Shown here: one piece after another, positions 55,401-64,000 of the stretch
Layout: every line of letters begins with the position of its first letter
Numbering within the stretch: position 1 is the first letter of the stretch
Source of the DNA: Gonocerus acuteangulatus
Taxonomy: Eukaryota > Arthropoda > Insecta > Hemiptera > Coreidae
Length of the DNA: 64,000 bases
Direction of reading: 5' to 3'
Assembly (NCBI GenBank): GCA_946811695.1
Contig: OX328124.1
Span: forward strand, 27,485,448-27,549,447
The notes under the pieces: model-generated
Database searches by the model: none
Seen by the model: the letters and a program-made list of their open reading frames with translations, nothing else
What the model was told of the DNA's origin: nothing
Made by a program: the position numbers and the translations under genes

Positions 55401-55524
55401 ATCCTCTCGGAACCAAAGCCCCAACAGTCTCGAAGAGGGACAGACTCAGCATGTCTGCTGAATCAGAAGGCGATTCTATTGATCTTCAATGTGAGGCTCA
55501 AGGATTCCCTTTACCAAGTTTTAG
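55401..55524 (+). CDS. Dscam1: Dscam1 alternative exon 6.23
   Basis: 124 nt, 41 nt past exon 6.22. Encodes DPLGTKAPTVSKRDRLSMSA, ESEGDSIDLQCEAQGFPLPS and FR. It has no Met-led frame from its start. Donor GTAATG. Confidence 0.95.
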
Positions 55525-57001
55525 GTAATGATGTATTTATGTCAGATTCAAGTCAGATTCAATCATCATTTGATCTTTGAAATCCCAAAACATGAGAAAA
55601 ATATCTTACCGTTTATTAATAACTTGCCCTTATCCATTTAGGAGACATCTTTTTGTCTATGAAACTTGGTCTTCTTTAGCACAGGATATCGAAAAAAGTC
55701 CAAATATTTAGTCACCTCGAATCAAGTAAACTCTAAGAAAAAGTTAAGAGAATACTTATTTCTCGCTCTGTTTTTAAAACTTCTTGCCAACATTTTATTT
55801 CGCTTTTTCACATATTAATAAATTACATCGTCACTAAAAGAAAGCGTGTTATATTCTTAGAATAGGGAATTTTATTAAAAATACTTCAAATCTGAGAAAG
55901 AGAATGAATAAATAAAATTGTATTAAAACAACATTAATTGATCAGATCCTCAATCATTTTATTTTTGCTATTTATTTTATAAACATTTTGGCTGCAGTCA
56001 TTATAATATAGATGAATAATCAGGTTTGTATTTTCATTTAAATTACCTTGTTATCCTAACAATTGCCCAAAATTAAAATTGCCTTTACATAAATGGGACA
56101 ACGTAAGACAATTAGTGCAATTTTAATTTTGAATGAGTATTTAGGGAAGAATAAATTATAGGCTGTCCAGTTAGATGGAAAAGTTCCAATCCCATGTGCA
56201 CTAAATTCTGAGAGAAATATTCCTGGCAGTTCTGCCATTCACATTACCATTTAAATAAACAATCTGCTATGTGAAACTTTATTAAAAGTGATTACATATT
56301 GCTCAGTACCGGGGAAGGCTTTGAGAGGTCAGGCAAGGGAGATAGCGTTTAATTTTATCAATACATATCCAATGCTGTGGCTGAAAACAATTTAAACTGA
56401 AACGTTACCTCCTCAAATAAATGGCTTAGATGAAGGGAAAAGGGTGTGACCTATATATCTGGTCCAGAAAATTGGCGGTAAAATGTAAACTTTATCTCTA
56501 GGAAGTTTAAAACGTTTTTAGCCTTAGGTTTGGCTATATATTGACACATTTTAAACACTAGTACCCTTCCTAACCTCTCAAAGTCTTCCCCAAGTATTAA
56601 AAGAGACATGATCAGTTTTTATAGTATTTCATGTATCATGTTGTTCATTGAAATGGGAATTTGCAAATGGCCAAACGGTCAGAAATATTTCTCTCAAACT
56701 TTTGAGCATGAAAAATTGAGCTTTTCTGTCTACCTGAACAGGATGTAATTTACATTATAACATACCTAATTTTTCTTCTAGGCGATAATGACTATAGCCA
56801 ACACATATATAAAAGAAGTATAGAAAATTAAATTATTGAGGTAGCTGATCGATTAAATGCTGTTTTATGTAAATTTTTGCCTCAGAAGATAAAAAAAAAA
56901 AAATTACTAAGAAGATTAATTAAATATGTTTCAATATAACTGTTCGAATATAATTCCACAACATCAAAAATAGATGTTATTATAGACTTTTTTTTTAATA
57001 G
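55525..57001. other. Intron between exons 6.23 and 6.24
   Basis: AT-rich. GTACCCTTCCTAAC at 56561-56574 looks like an exon 6 end and could pair with 29772-29798, but it lies 430 nt from exon 6.24. Confidence 0.5.
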
Positions 57002-57125
57002 AACCACTTGGAACCAAGGGGCCTAAAGTTTCTCTGAAAGATAAGGTCAGTTTATCAGGCCAAATGGAAGGAGCTGATTTGAGCCTTCTTTGTGAGGCAC
57101 AGGGTTATCCACTCCCTTCATTTAG
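57002..57125 (+). CDS. Dscam1: Dscam1 alternative exon 6.24
   Basis: 124 nt after TTTAATAG. Encodes EPLGTKGPKVSLKDKVSLSG, QMEGADLSLLCEAQGYPLPS and FR. Donor GTAAAT. Confidence 0.95.
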
Positions 57126-57671
57126 GTAAATGTAGATATATATGAGTAAGAGAAGTGAATCAGTAAGAATTTTATATTTTTAATTTATTTAATGATCTTT
57201 CTGCATCATTCATTGGCTGTATTTAAAAAAAAAAAAAAAAAACATAAAATATTTTGGTTTATGCTGTAAAATAAATGATTAACTATCAATTCTAGGTCAT
57301 TGGTACATTTTTCATTAGATATCAACTGTCCAGATTACGCTGTCAATGCGGGGTGCTCATAAATAAATTATAAAAAAAAAAAAAAGTTTGTAGATTTGAA
57401 AAGATACTATGCTTTGTTCCCTGAAAAGATACTAAGGAGTCCATGCAAAATGTACGGTGATTTTTAAATTAAATTGATACAAAAAAAAATTATGAATCAC
57501 TAGTTTTTTTTATGGCAAAAGCCATTATACTATGAACAAAAATAAACATAAACGTTTTAGTTGTGACCTCCCATTGTTAAGTATTTTTGGTTCATTGTAA
57601 TTTCTGTAGAAAAGTTTTCAAAAATAAATTATTCAAAACAAAAAGTGTAGAATAATGTAAATTATTCACAG
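57126..57671. other. Intron between exons 6.24 and 6.25
   Basis: AT-rich with poly(A) runs; nothing recognised. Confidence 0.5.
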
Positions 57672-57795
57672 AACCTGTCGGAACTAAGGGACCTAAATTC
57701 TCTTCAAATTCTAAGCTCACTTCATTCGAAATAACTACGAATAATGCAATATCACTATTTTGTGAAGCCCAGGGTTATCCCCTTCCTTCATTCAG
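57672..57795 (+). CDS. Dscam1: Dscam1 alternative exon 6.25
   Basis: 124 nt after TTCACAG. Encodes EPVGTKGPKFSSNSKLTSFE, ITTNNAISLFCEAQGYPLPS and FR. Donor GTAAGT is consensus. No Met-led frame. Confidence 0.95.
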
Positions 57796-57886
57796 GTAAG
57801 TGTTTTATTGTGGAAAATGTGCTCAAAATTAATGTGTGTTTTAAGAGGATTCTTAGAATTTGTTAGTATGGCTGTATTTTCTACAG

Positions 57887-58007
57887 ATCCTCTCGGTAGC
57901 AAAGCTCCGACTATACCAAAGGCTCGGGTGAGTACAGCAGAAGTGGAACAGGATAAAAGCTTGAGTGTGCTATGTGAGGCCCAGGGTTACCCACTTCCAT
58001 CATTTAG
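57887..58007 (+). CDS. Dscam1: Dscam1 alternative exon 6.26
   Basis: 121 nt after TCTACAG, 91 nt past 6.25. Encodes DPLGSKAPTIPKARVSTAEV, EQDKSLSVLCEAQGYPLPSF and R. One codon shorter than usual. Donor GTAGTT. Confidence 0.95.
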
Positions 58008-58550
58008 GTAGTTAATAGTTTATTGAACAAATAATAATTATAATGATTACTTGGAATAAAGTTATGGGCAGAAATTAAGAATAAGCAATATCAGTATATA
58101 GAGATGTACGTATTTAGATCATCAAATTTAGTTTTACAGAAGAAAAGTAATTTTATTGGCATATATCATTGCTAAATCATTTTTATTTATCATCCATTAC
58201 ATATCAATAGATAAAAAATAATACCTTCCTGCAGAATAGTTCTTACTTGAGCATTGATTTCACATCAGTGGTATTCCTTAGCTAATGTGCAGCGTTTCAG
58301 ATTCCGTCACATAACTGACTGGGTTTGTCCTTTAGACAGTGAAAATTAGTATGAATATACCGCTATGTTGGTGAAGTTTTCTATTAAATAAAAACTCTCC
58401 CGTAGAAAGACTTTTTGAAAGTATACATTTGTGTTAAATGCAATAGTACATACCTATTTTAATATAAATATATCGTAATTTACTTAAAAAAACCATTGTA
58501 AATGTAAAAATCTGCTCCCTTCAAATAGTTTTAAAAATAAAAAAAATGTT
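58008..58550. other. Intron after exon 6.26
   Basis: AT-rich; nothing recognised. Confidence 0.5.
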
Positions 58551-58684
58551 CGAAGACAGGTATTGTTGGGATTCGGCTAGGAGAAAAACGTCAGACTTTC
58601 AAAAAGAAATCTGTATACATACAGATTTCTTTTTGAAAGTCTGACGTTTTTCTCCTAGCCGAATCCCAACTATACCTGTCTTCG
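58551..58684. mobile_element. Near-perfect 134-nt palindrome
   Basis: Arms of 66 nt (CGAAGACAGGTATTGTTGGG, ATTCGGCTAGGAGAAAAACG and onward) differ at one position, around a 2-nt centre. The arms match the ends of the element at 52877-53874, so this is an ends-only derivative. Confidence 0.85.
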
Positions 58685-59283
58685 TATCTCTACAGCGGCT
58701 AACTATCTCCCTCTACACTAAAAAAAATGTTGGCTAATGGACCAATGAATAATATTTTTTTTTAGGGTTAAAATTATTTTTCAAACATATTACAAATTGC
58801 TTATTTAGTTTTACAAGTATTTTGTAGGTTTTCTAAGCCACAACCCAAAAACATTGAGAAAAGTTCTGTAAATAAGATGTCCAAAAATGAATTCAATTTT
58901 TGTGGTAAAATATGTCAGTTTTTTGAAAATCAGGAATGTTTAAGACAATATTGTCTTAAAGTCAATTTTGCAAAATAACGTCAGGAGTGAGGTCTTATGA
59001 AGGAATGGACTTGCCCTATTTTGTCATAATGAAACATTTGAAATTTTAATAGAAAGTTAATAATACTCAATTTTATTTGAATATTGTATAGCAAGAACTA
59101 TTTATTTGGTAATTATTTTTATTTCATTGACTAATGCAAACATTTGACTTTTTTTAATGATTCTTAACTTACCTTCATTTAACAATTAACTGAAAAAAGT
59201 ATAATAAAATAATAATATGTAAACTTGTTATGTAAAATAAAAATTATGTTAATTTTTTTATTGATGAGAATAAAATAATGCAG
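58685..59283. other. Intron upstream of exon 6.27
   Basis: AT-rich; nothing recognised. Confidence 0.5.
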
Positions 59284-59410
59284 AACCCGTGGGAGCAAAA
59301 AGTCCAACTCTTCAAGCTGAAGGGTTGAGGTTAAGTGGCTTAGAACGTCGATCAAATCATGGAATCGCCCTTCTCTGTCAATCTCAGGCATTTCCTGTTC
59401 CTAAATTTAG
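59284..59410 (+). CDS. Dscam1: Dscam1 alternative exon 6.27
   Basis: 127 nt after AATGCAG. Encodes EPVGAKSPTLQAEGLRLSGL, ERRSNHGIALLCQSQAFPVP and KFR. Subgroup with 6.28 and 6.30, marked by (L/F)C(Q/L)(S/A)Q(A/S)FP(V/I)PKFR. Donor GTATGA. Confidence 0.95.
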
Positions 59411-59540
59411 GTATGAATATTGTTAATAAAATCTATATTTTATTTAAAACAACGAAATAAAGATATTTACTTGTTATAGTGAATTATGTCAATGTATTCA
59501 GGATGTAGAAACAAAACAGTAGAATAATTTAATAGGGCTT

Positions 59541-59905
59541 ATAATAATCTTAGTGAAACATAGCGTCCCGTAAACACAAGCTACAATAATAATCTTAGTG
59601 AAACATAGCGTAAACACAAGCTACAATAATAATCTTAGTGAAACATAGCGTAAACACAAGCTACAATAATAATCTTAGTGAAACATAGCATAAACACAAG
59701 CTACAATAATAATCTTAGTGAAACATAGCGTCCCGTAAACACAAGCTACAATAATAATCTTAGTAAAACATAGCGTCCCGTAAATGCAAGCTACAATAAT
59801 AATCTTAGTGGGTGCTAATGGCCAAATATTTGATGCGCCGTTAAAAACCAAAAAAAAATAAATAAATAAATAAAAAATAATCTTAGTGAAACACATAAAC
59901 ACAAG
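59541..59905 (+). repeat. Minisatellite of 38-43-bp units, interrupted by a SINE tail
   Basis: About seven copies of AATAATCTTAGTGAAACATA followed by GCGTAAACACAAGCTACA. Some carry an extra 5 bp (TCCCG). A SINE 3' tail (GTGCTAATGGCCAA...GATGCGCCGTT) with A-rich end sits at about 59812-59875, before a last partial unit. Confidence 0.9.
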
Positions 59906-61633
59906 CTATACCAGAAAAATAACTCTCTTCTACCAACATGTCAAAACCAACTTAATAATGACATGTTAAATACTTTTTAAGTACAAACTGTAATATTTTG
60001 TTTTATTTTTAATTACATAATTGGTTGAGAAATGTGCTTACCTGTGCAGCTCCTGCTTGATGGACATTTTTAATCTCCCTCCGACCGACTTTGCAACCAA
60101 ACATTTTTTGTCGGAATGCATCTCTTTCTGAAATGTCTGTTTGTGTGAGACCTGCTTTTTTTTAGATATTCTTTTACTGCTACAATCCATTAAATTATTT
60201 CTACTTTTGCCTTACTTGATTTTCATCAAATTTCATGATCATTTTTTATGGTTGAGTGTATGTCAGTGTATTACCTAATTATCCTTTTGTAAGAAGGCGT
60301 TTTAAGCTTTTTTCATAACGCATCTTTCAGGAACAGAAAGAACCTGGGATATCAGGTTTGAGAATATGTAGTTTATTTCTTAACGAACTTTCCCTAATAT
60401 TCTCTTTGTCAATATTTAATTACATTTTAAAGGATAAATAAAAAATATATTCCTTTTGAAGAATAAGTTGATTTTAGAAATTCTTAAACGCTATTGAATA
60501 AATTTCATTCAAAGAACTGAAAGCTAAGAAAGCACCTTACATTTTATATACAAGATCTTTGAAAAAGTATAATTGAGTGGGTGTCTTTTATATTGATTCT
60601 ACTTCATTGTTAAATGGAATTTTATAAGATTCCTCATAGAATAAAAAAAAAAAAAAAAAAAAATCAAGTTGATTCCTCTCAGAGGAAAATGAGGTACAAA
60701 CTAAAAGTTTATCTTCTTATGTCACTGTTAAAGGATCGGAGCCAGGGTTTCAGCCCAAAATTAGTTGGCCGGAGGAAAATACTGACCCCAATATCTCTAG
60801 AGCAACCTTTATTGTCAATAATCAGATACTTTTAACTATGGAGGACTTCTTTGGGTGTTTTTATTTATTATTTTTAGCCATTAAGAAGATGAAGCCCCAC
60901 CCCCCATCCTGCAGCCCCCTCCTATAATTATTACTGCAAAAATGCAACTTCTTGCCATATTGATTGCATTTTGAAAGGCTATTATTGAGTTTTGAATAAG
61001 ATGGTTGTAGAATATCTAACATTAATCAACATGTACTAGTGCGAAAGTTGTATTCATAGTATTCAGATAAATAACTGTTACAGAAAATATATTAACAGAA
61101 CATTTCTTGAAGTAAGGCTAAGACTGCTAATATTGAAAGATTACTAATTAGACATTTATTTTAATGGTAATGACATTATATGAAGGTAAAAAAAATAAGA
61201 AGTCTTATTTTTTTTTTACCTTTTGTATTTGACCCAATTTTAGTATATTAACTTAGCTTTGTATGATTTTGGTAGGTTGTTCAATTGACCCCTTCCCAGA
61301 ACAATTTTAGTTTACAAAAACTTATGAATCTAAACTATTAAAATCTCTATTTGTTTTAAAATATGTTGCTTGCTTGTCCAAGTCAAAAAGAAAATAGTTT
61401 ATATCAATCTTTATGTTGGCGAGCTTGTTGAAGTTTCTATGACAAAATGAATTTATCAAATTCATATTCATTAGTTTCTTGGGTGGTATACAAAAGGATG
61501 AGAAGATAGAATTAAACAATTTATCGACAAATCTTGTTTTTTGATCTTCTACATTCACCAATGTTTGAAATAACTTTAGCATTTTATTAATAAACAATGC
61601 ATTTTTCAAATTATAATAATCTTTAATGAACAG
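59906..61633. other. Intron between exons 6.27 and 6.28
   Basis: AT-rich with poly(A) at 60643-60663. The C-rich stretch 60897-60925 is isolated. GACCCCTTCCCAGAACA at 61287-61303 faintly resembles the exon 6 selector-like sequences. The 126-codon minus-strand frame 61322-61702 overlaps exon 6.28 and is a shadow. Confidence 0.45.
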
Positions 61634-61757
61634 AACCAGTTGGCGCAAAAAGCCCAGTATTATCGTCCGACCACAAGTCAATGACCATCGAGCGTCAAAC
61701 AAAACAGAGTTTTGGTTTGCTTTGCCTTGCCCAGTCTTTTCCTATTCCCAAATTCAG
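61634..61757 (+). CDS. Dscam1: Dscam1 alternative exon 6.28
   Basis: 124 nt after TGAACAG. Encodes EPVGAKSPVLSSDHKSMTIE, RQTKQSFGLLCLAQSFPIPK and FR. Donor GTGGGT. Confidence 0.95.
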
Positions 61758-62043
61758 GTGGGTATGGCATGAATATTAATTTTATTTCTCACAACACAAG
61801 TATTAATTTCTTTGAAAATTCTTATCTAATGGCATTGCCTAATATTAATTTATTCCAAAGTTCTTCTGAAGTTAAGACAACATCCTTTGTCAAAAGATTT
61901 CGATTGAACGCTTGCTCATTTTAAGAAACCCCTCTGAATAGTATAAAGAAATGGGAGTAGTGAACACTGGAGTTTCAAAACAAGGCCTCTATTACTCACA
62001 CTGAATATTTTTCCATTAGATTAAATAATATCTACATTTAATA

Positions 62044-62253
62044 GGACCGGGGGTCTCCCGTGGTCTAATGGCTAGCGCCTTGGATTCATAAGCGGGAGAT
62101 GGTGGGTTCGATTCCCAACCTCCGGCAGGAATTTTATCATCCCACGGCTCGCTGGTAAAATTCCTCGCTGCACCCTGGATGTCGGCGCTAATGACCTAGA
62201 TGTAGATGCGCCGTAAAAAAAAAAGAAAAAAAAAAAAAAAAAAAAAAAAAATT
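62044..62253 (+). repeat. Full-length family C SINE
   Basis: tRNA-like head (TCCCGTGGTCTAATGGCTAG, box B GGTTCGATTCCC), a body with GCTGCACCCTGGATG, the tail GTCGGCGCTAATGACCTAG and GATGCGCCGT, then poly(A) at about 62215-62251. The tail is the one carried by the 5S-derived SINE at 31013-31219. Confidence 0.88.
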
Positions 62254-62398
62254 TAATAGGACCTCATAAAACAATTACTATATTAAAAAAAAAAAATCTT
62301 TCTCTCTGCTTAATTCTTTGTCTATACTTATTCAGTTAAAAACTGTAAATGTTATTGGAAATCTTTCTTAGATTTTTTTTTTTCTTAATATTTTATAG

Positions 62399-62519
62399 AT
62401 CCTCTTGGAAGTAAAGCTCCAAATGTGGTTAAAAGTATTATCACCATACTTTTTGAAAAAGTAAAGAGTGACTTGTCGCTACCATGTGAAGCTCAGGGAT
62501 TCCCAATTCCTACATTTAG
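62399..62519 (+). CDS. Dscam1: Dscam1 alternative exon 6.29
   Basis: 121 nt after TTTTATAG. Encodes DPLGSKAPNVVKSIITILFE, KVKSDLSLPCEAQGFPIPTF and R. The middle (SIITILFEK) is unusually hydrophobic for this position. Donor GTACTT. Confidence 0.94.
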
Positions 62520-62689
62520 GTACTTTTGCTATTTAATTAATTGTGTACTCTGCCATAATTACTAGTTTTGGGTTAATTTTATTCTCTCGTCTTTACAATT
62601 AATATGCAAATTCTTTTTTTAAAGTAAAGATTAGATAAAATTCCATTTAATTTCATGAGAATTAATTGTAATGCCTTTGAATATAATAG

Positions 62690-62816
62690 ATCCAGTAGGA
62701 TCGAAAAGACCAACCCTCCACGCAGGAGGAATGAAATGGAGTGGAATTGAACACCAATCAGGTTCTGGGATCGCTCTCTTCTGCCAATCGCAGGCATTCC
62801 CCATTCCAAAATTTAG
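62690..62816 (+). CDS. Dscam1: Dscam1 alternative exon 6.30 (last in window)
   Basis: 127 nt after ATAATAG. Encodes DPVGSKRPTLHAGGMKWSGI, EHQSGSGIALFCQSQAFPIP and KFR. Near relative of 6.27 in length and sequence. Donor GTATGC. No exon 7 follows in the window, so more variants may lie beyond. Confidence 0.95.
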
Positions 62817-63143
62817 GTATGCATCCAATTTCTGTCTAATAATATAATCCAAATCCAGCAAAAAAAAACTTGCCAATCAACATTTATACGACCTTATTTT
62901 TGGTAATAGTAACATTTTCCTATTAGAATCAATTTTTTAGAAAACCTTCGAACCTGTATTATTATTTTTTTAAATAAATTTTACATTCACAATTTAATTT
63001 ATGTTTTGTGTGCATTTTGCAGACTGTATGTGAAATTTGGCTGTTTAACAAAACTTTCTTATAAGTAGATAAAATCGGTGAATACTGATCAGTATTTAAG
63101 AAAGAGTACTACCAGCCGCTGATTTGCTCAATAAAAATTAGAA

Positions 63144-63209
<66 letters not shown>

Positions 63210-64000
63210 ATATATATAAGTAAGAGAAACAAATTCCTTTTAGCATGTTTCCTCCTTCCCTCCATAGACAGGAAACCTGCGTCATAGATGAAACATCGAG
63301 AAATCTTATCTTAAATTCGCTTCGTCGAGATGTCATTAGAGTGGGTGGTTATATTCTTTACAAAATATTATCCATTTCTAGTCCAAGCTTTCCAAATGAT
63401 CCTAAGGATAAAAACGCTAAGATGGTGCAGTTCCTGCAAGTGGGTATTTTTCTCAATAACATTAGTTGTTCACTTTGAGTATTTATTTATATAAAAACTG
63501 TATTAGAATAATGTGAAAAGTAATTTTCAGATTTCAAATATAAGAATAGTTTATTACAATGTGTTTTATATTTAAAAGGAAAATAGCTTTTCCAATTTAG
63601 ATAGGAGAACAGTTTGAAATAACATAATTTGTGGAAAGAAAATGATTATAATTAGTGAAAAAAAACAAAAAAAACTATAACTATCTAATCACTCTTGCAA
63701 GAACATTGCAGGCTCCAGCTTATTAGCCAGTTGGTTTGATTTAGACTAAAATGAATGACATCTAGCCTTTCCTGAAAAAGAAAAAGTATTAAACTACAGA
63801 TAACCCAAAATATAAAAAAAATACAAAATCACCTACTTTAGATTTTGAAATGGGTTAGCTGTGGGCTAAAACATTTTCTTGTACAAGTAGAACCTCTCCA
63901 TTATAAAAAATAAAACTAAATAAGGAATTATTAAAACATTTGTACACAAGCTATTCATGTAAAAATATAAAGCACAACAAAAAATATTCATAGAGAAAAC
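62817..64000. other. Intron after exon 6.30
   Basis: (TA)n tract at 63146-63218 followed by a moderately AT-rich 63240-63480 block with no recognised motif. Neither a further exon 6 (CxAQ...PxFR) nor exon 7 is seen. Confidence 0.55.

Larger units (their letters stand above)
6365..62816 (+). other. Dscam1: Dscam1-type hypervariable cell adhesion gene, internal part
   Basis: Dscam1 is a single-pass membrane receptor with ten Ig domains and fibronectin III repeats. In arthropods it gives neurons self-identity and, in insects and crustaceans, is also implicated in haemocyte immunity (family knowledge). Seen here are the end of Ig1 (exon 3), 23 alternative first halves of Ig2, a constant second half of Ig2, and 30 alternative first halves of Ig3. 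Missing are exons 1-2 upstream and exon 7 onward (rest of Ig3, Ig7 cluster, transmembrane and cytoplasmic part). Phases are consistent throughout, so every variant can be spliced in frame one at a time; splicing two exon 6 variants together would break the frame (phase 2 to phase 1). No open reading frame in the window competes with this gene. Confidence 0.97.

Noticed and set aside
59541..59905. CRISPR-like array
   Set aside because: Direct repeats are contiguous with no unique spacers, and the genome is a eukaryote's.
61322..61702. 126-codon minus-strand frame
   Set aside because: It overlaps exon 6.28 on the opposite strand and its remainder is AT-rich intron; a shadow.
63356..63440. A further exon 6 or exon 7 after ATTTCTAG at about 63380
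   Set aside because: The sequence after this AG (TCCAAGCTTTCC) gives neither the (E/D)P(V/L)G opening and CxAQ motif of exon 6 nor the WYK-type start expected of exon 7.

Overview
This window is an internal, plus-strand part of one very large animal gene: an arthropod Dscam1-type gene (Down syndrome cell adhesion molecule, the hypervariable form). The evidence is direct. A constant exon encodes the end of Ig1 (6365-6503, 'FPPFRAEDYRQEVHAQVY'). Then come 23 tandem variants of 'exon 4', the first half of Ig2, with the hallmark 'PSFVADFV...SW'. One constant 'exon 5' (27903-28052) finishes Ig2 ('LPSGELHIKDVGPEDGQKSY', 'CRTKHRLTGETRLSATKGR'). Then come at least 30 tandem variants of 'exon 6', the first half of Ig3, with the hallmark 'LLCxAQGYPxPSFR'. 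All 55 exons have AG/GT borders and a uniform phase (exon 4: 1 in, 1 out; exon 6: 1 in, 2 out). Any exon 4 therefore joins exon 5, and any exon 6 joins exon 5 upstream and exon 7, which lies beyond the window, downstream. In-window diversity is at least 23 x 30 = 690 Ig2/Ig3 combinations. Organism: the exon 4/5/6 layout is pancrustacean. The large cluster sizes, AT-rich kilobase introns, long (TA)n microsatellites and tRNA- and 5S-derived SINEs suggest a crustacean, probably a malacostracan. I cannot name the species. Layout: 1-6364 is intronic or upstream repeats; 6365-6503 exon 3; 10164-24885 exon 4 array; 24984-25073 putative regulatory elements for exon 4 choice; 27903-28052 exon 5; 29772-29798 putative docking element for exon 6 choice; 32444-62816 exon 6 array; 62817-64000 further intron, so the array may continue. 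How it works: mutually exclusive splicing picks one exon 4 and one exon 6 per transcript. The most interesting signals are RNA-pairing candidates. (1) A sequence downstream of the last exon 4 (25055-25073) is the reverse complement of an element (ACCTCACTCACAC-like) lying about 25-40 nt downstream of most exons 4.2-4.10. (2) A 27-nt stretch of intron 5 is a perfect antisense copy of an exon 6 3' end (it encodes QGYPIPTFR on the minus strand). It can pair with exon 6 ends, and with exon-end-like sequences 65-90 nt upstream of several exon 6 variants. (3) A second, palindromic TTGGCCAA element follows exons 4.17-4.21 and 4.23. The introns are full of non-autonomous transposons: hAT-type MITEs with 8-bp target duplications, long fold-back elements, and SINEs with tRNA or 5S rRNA heads that share a 3' tail.
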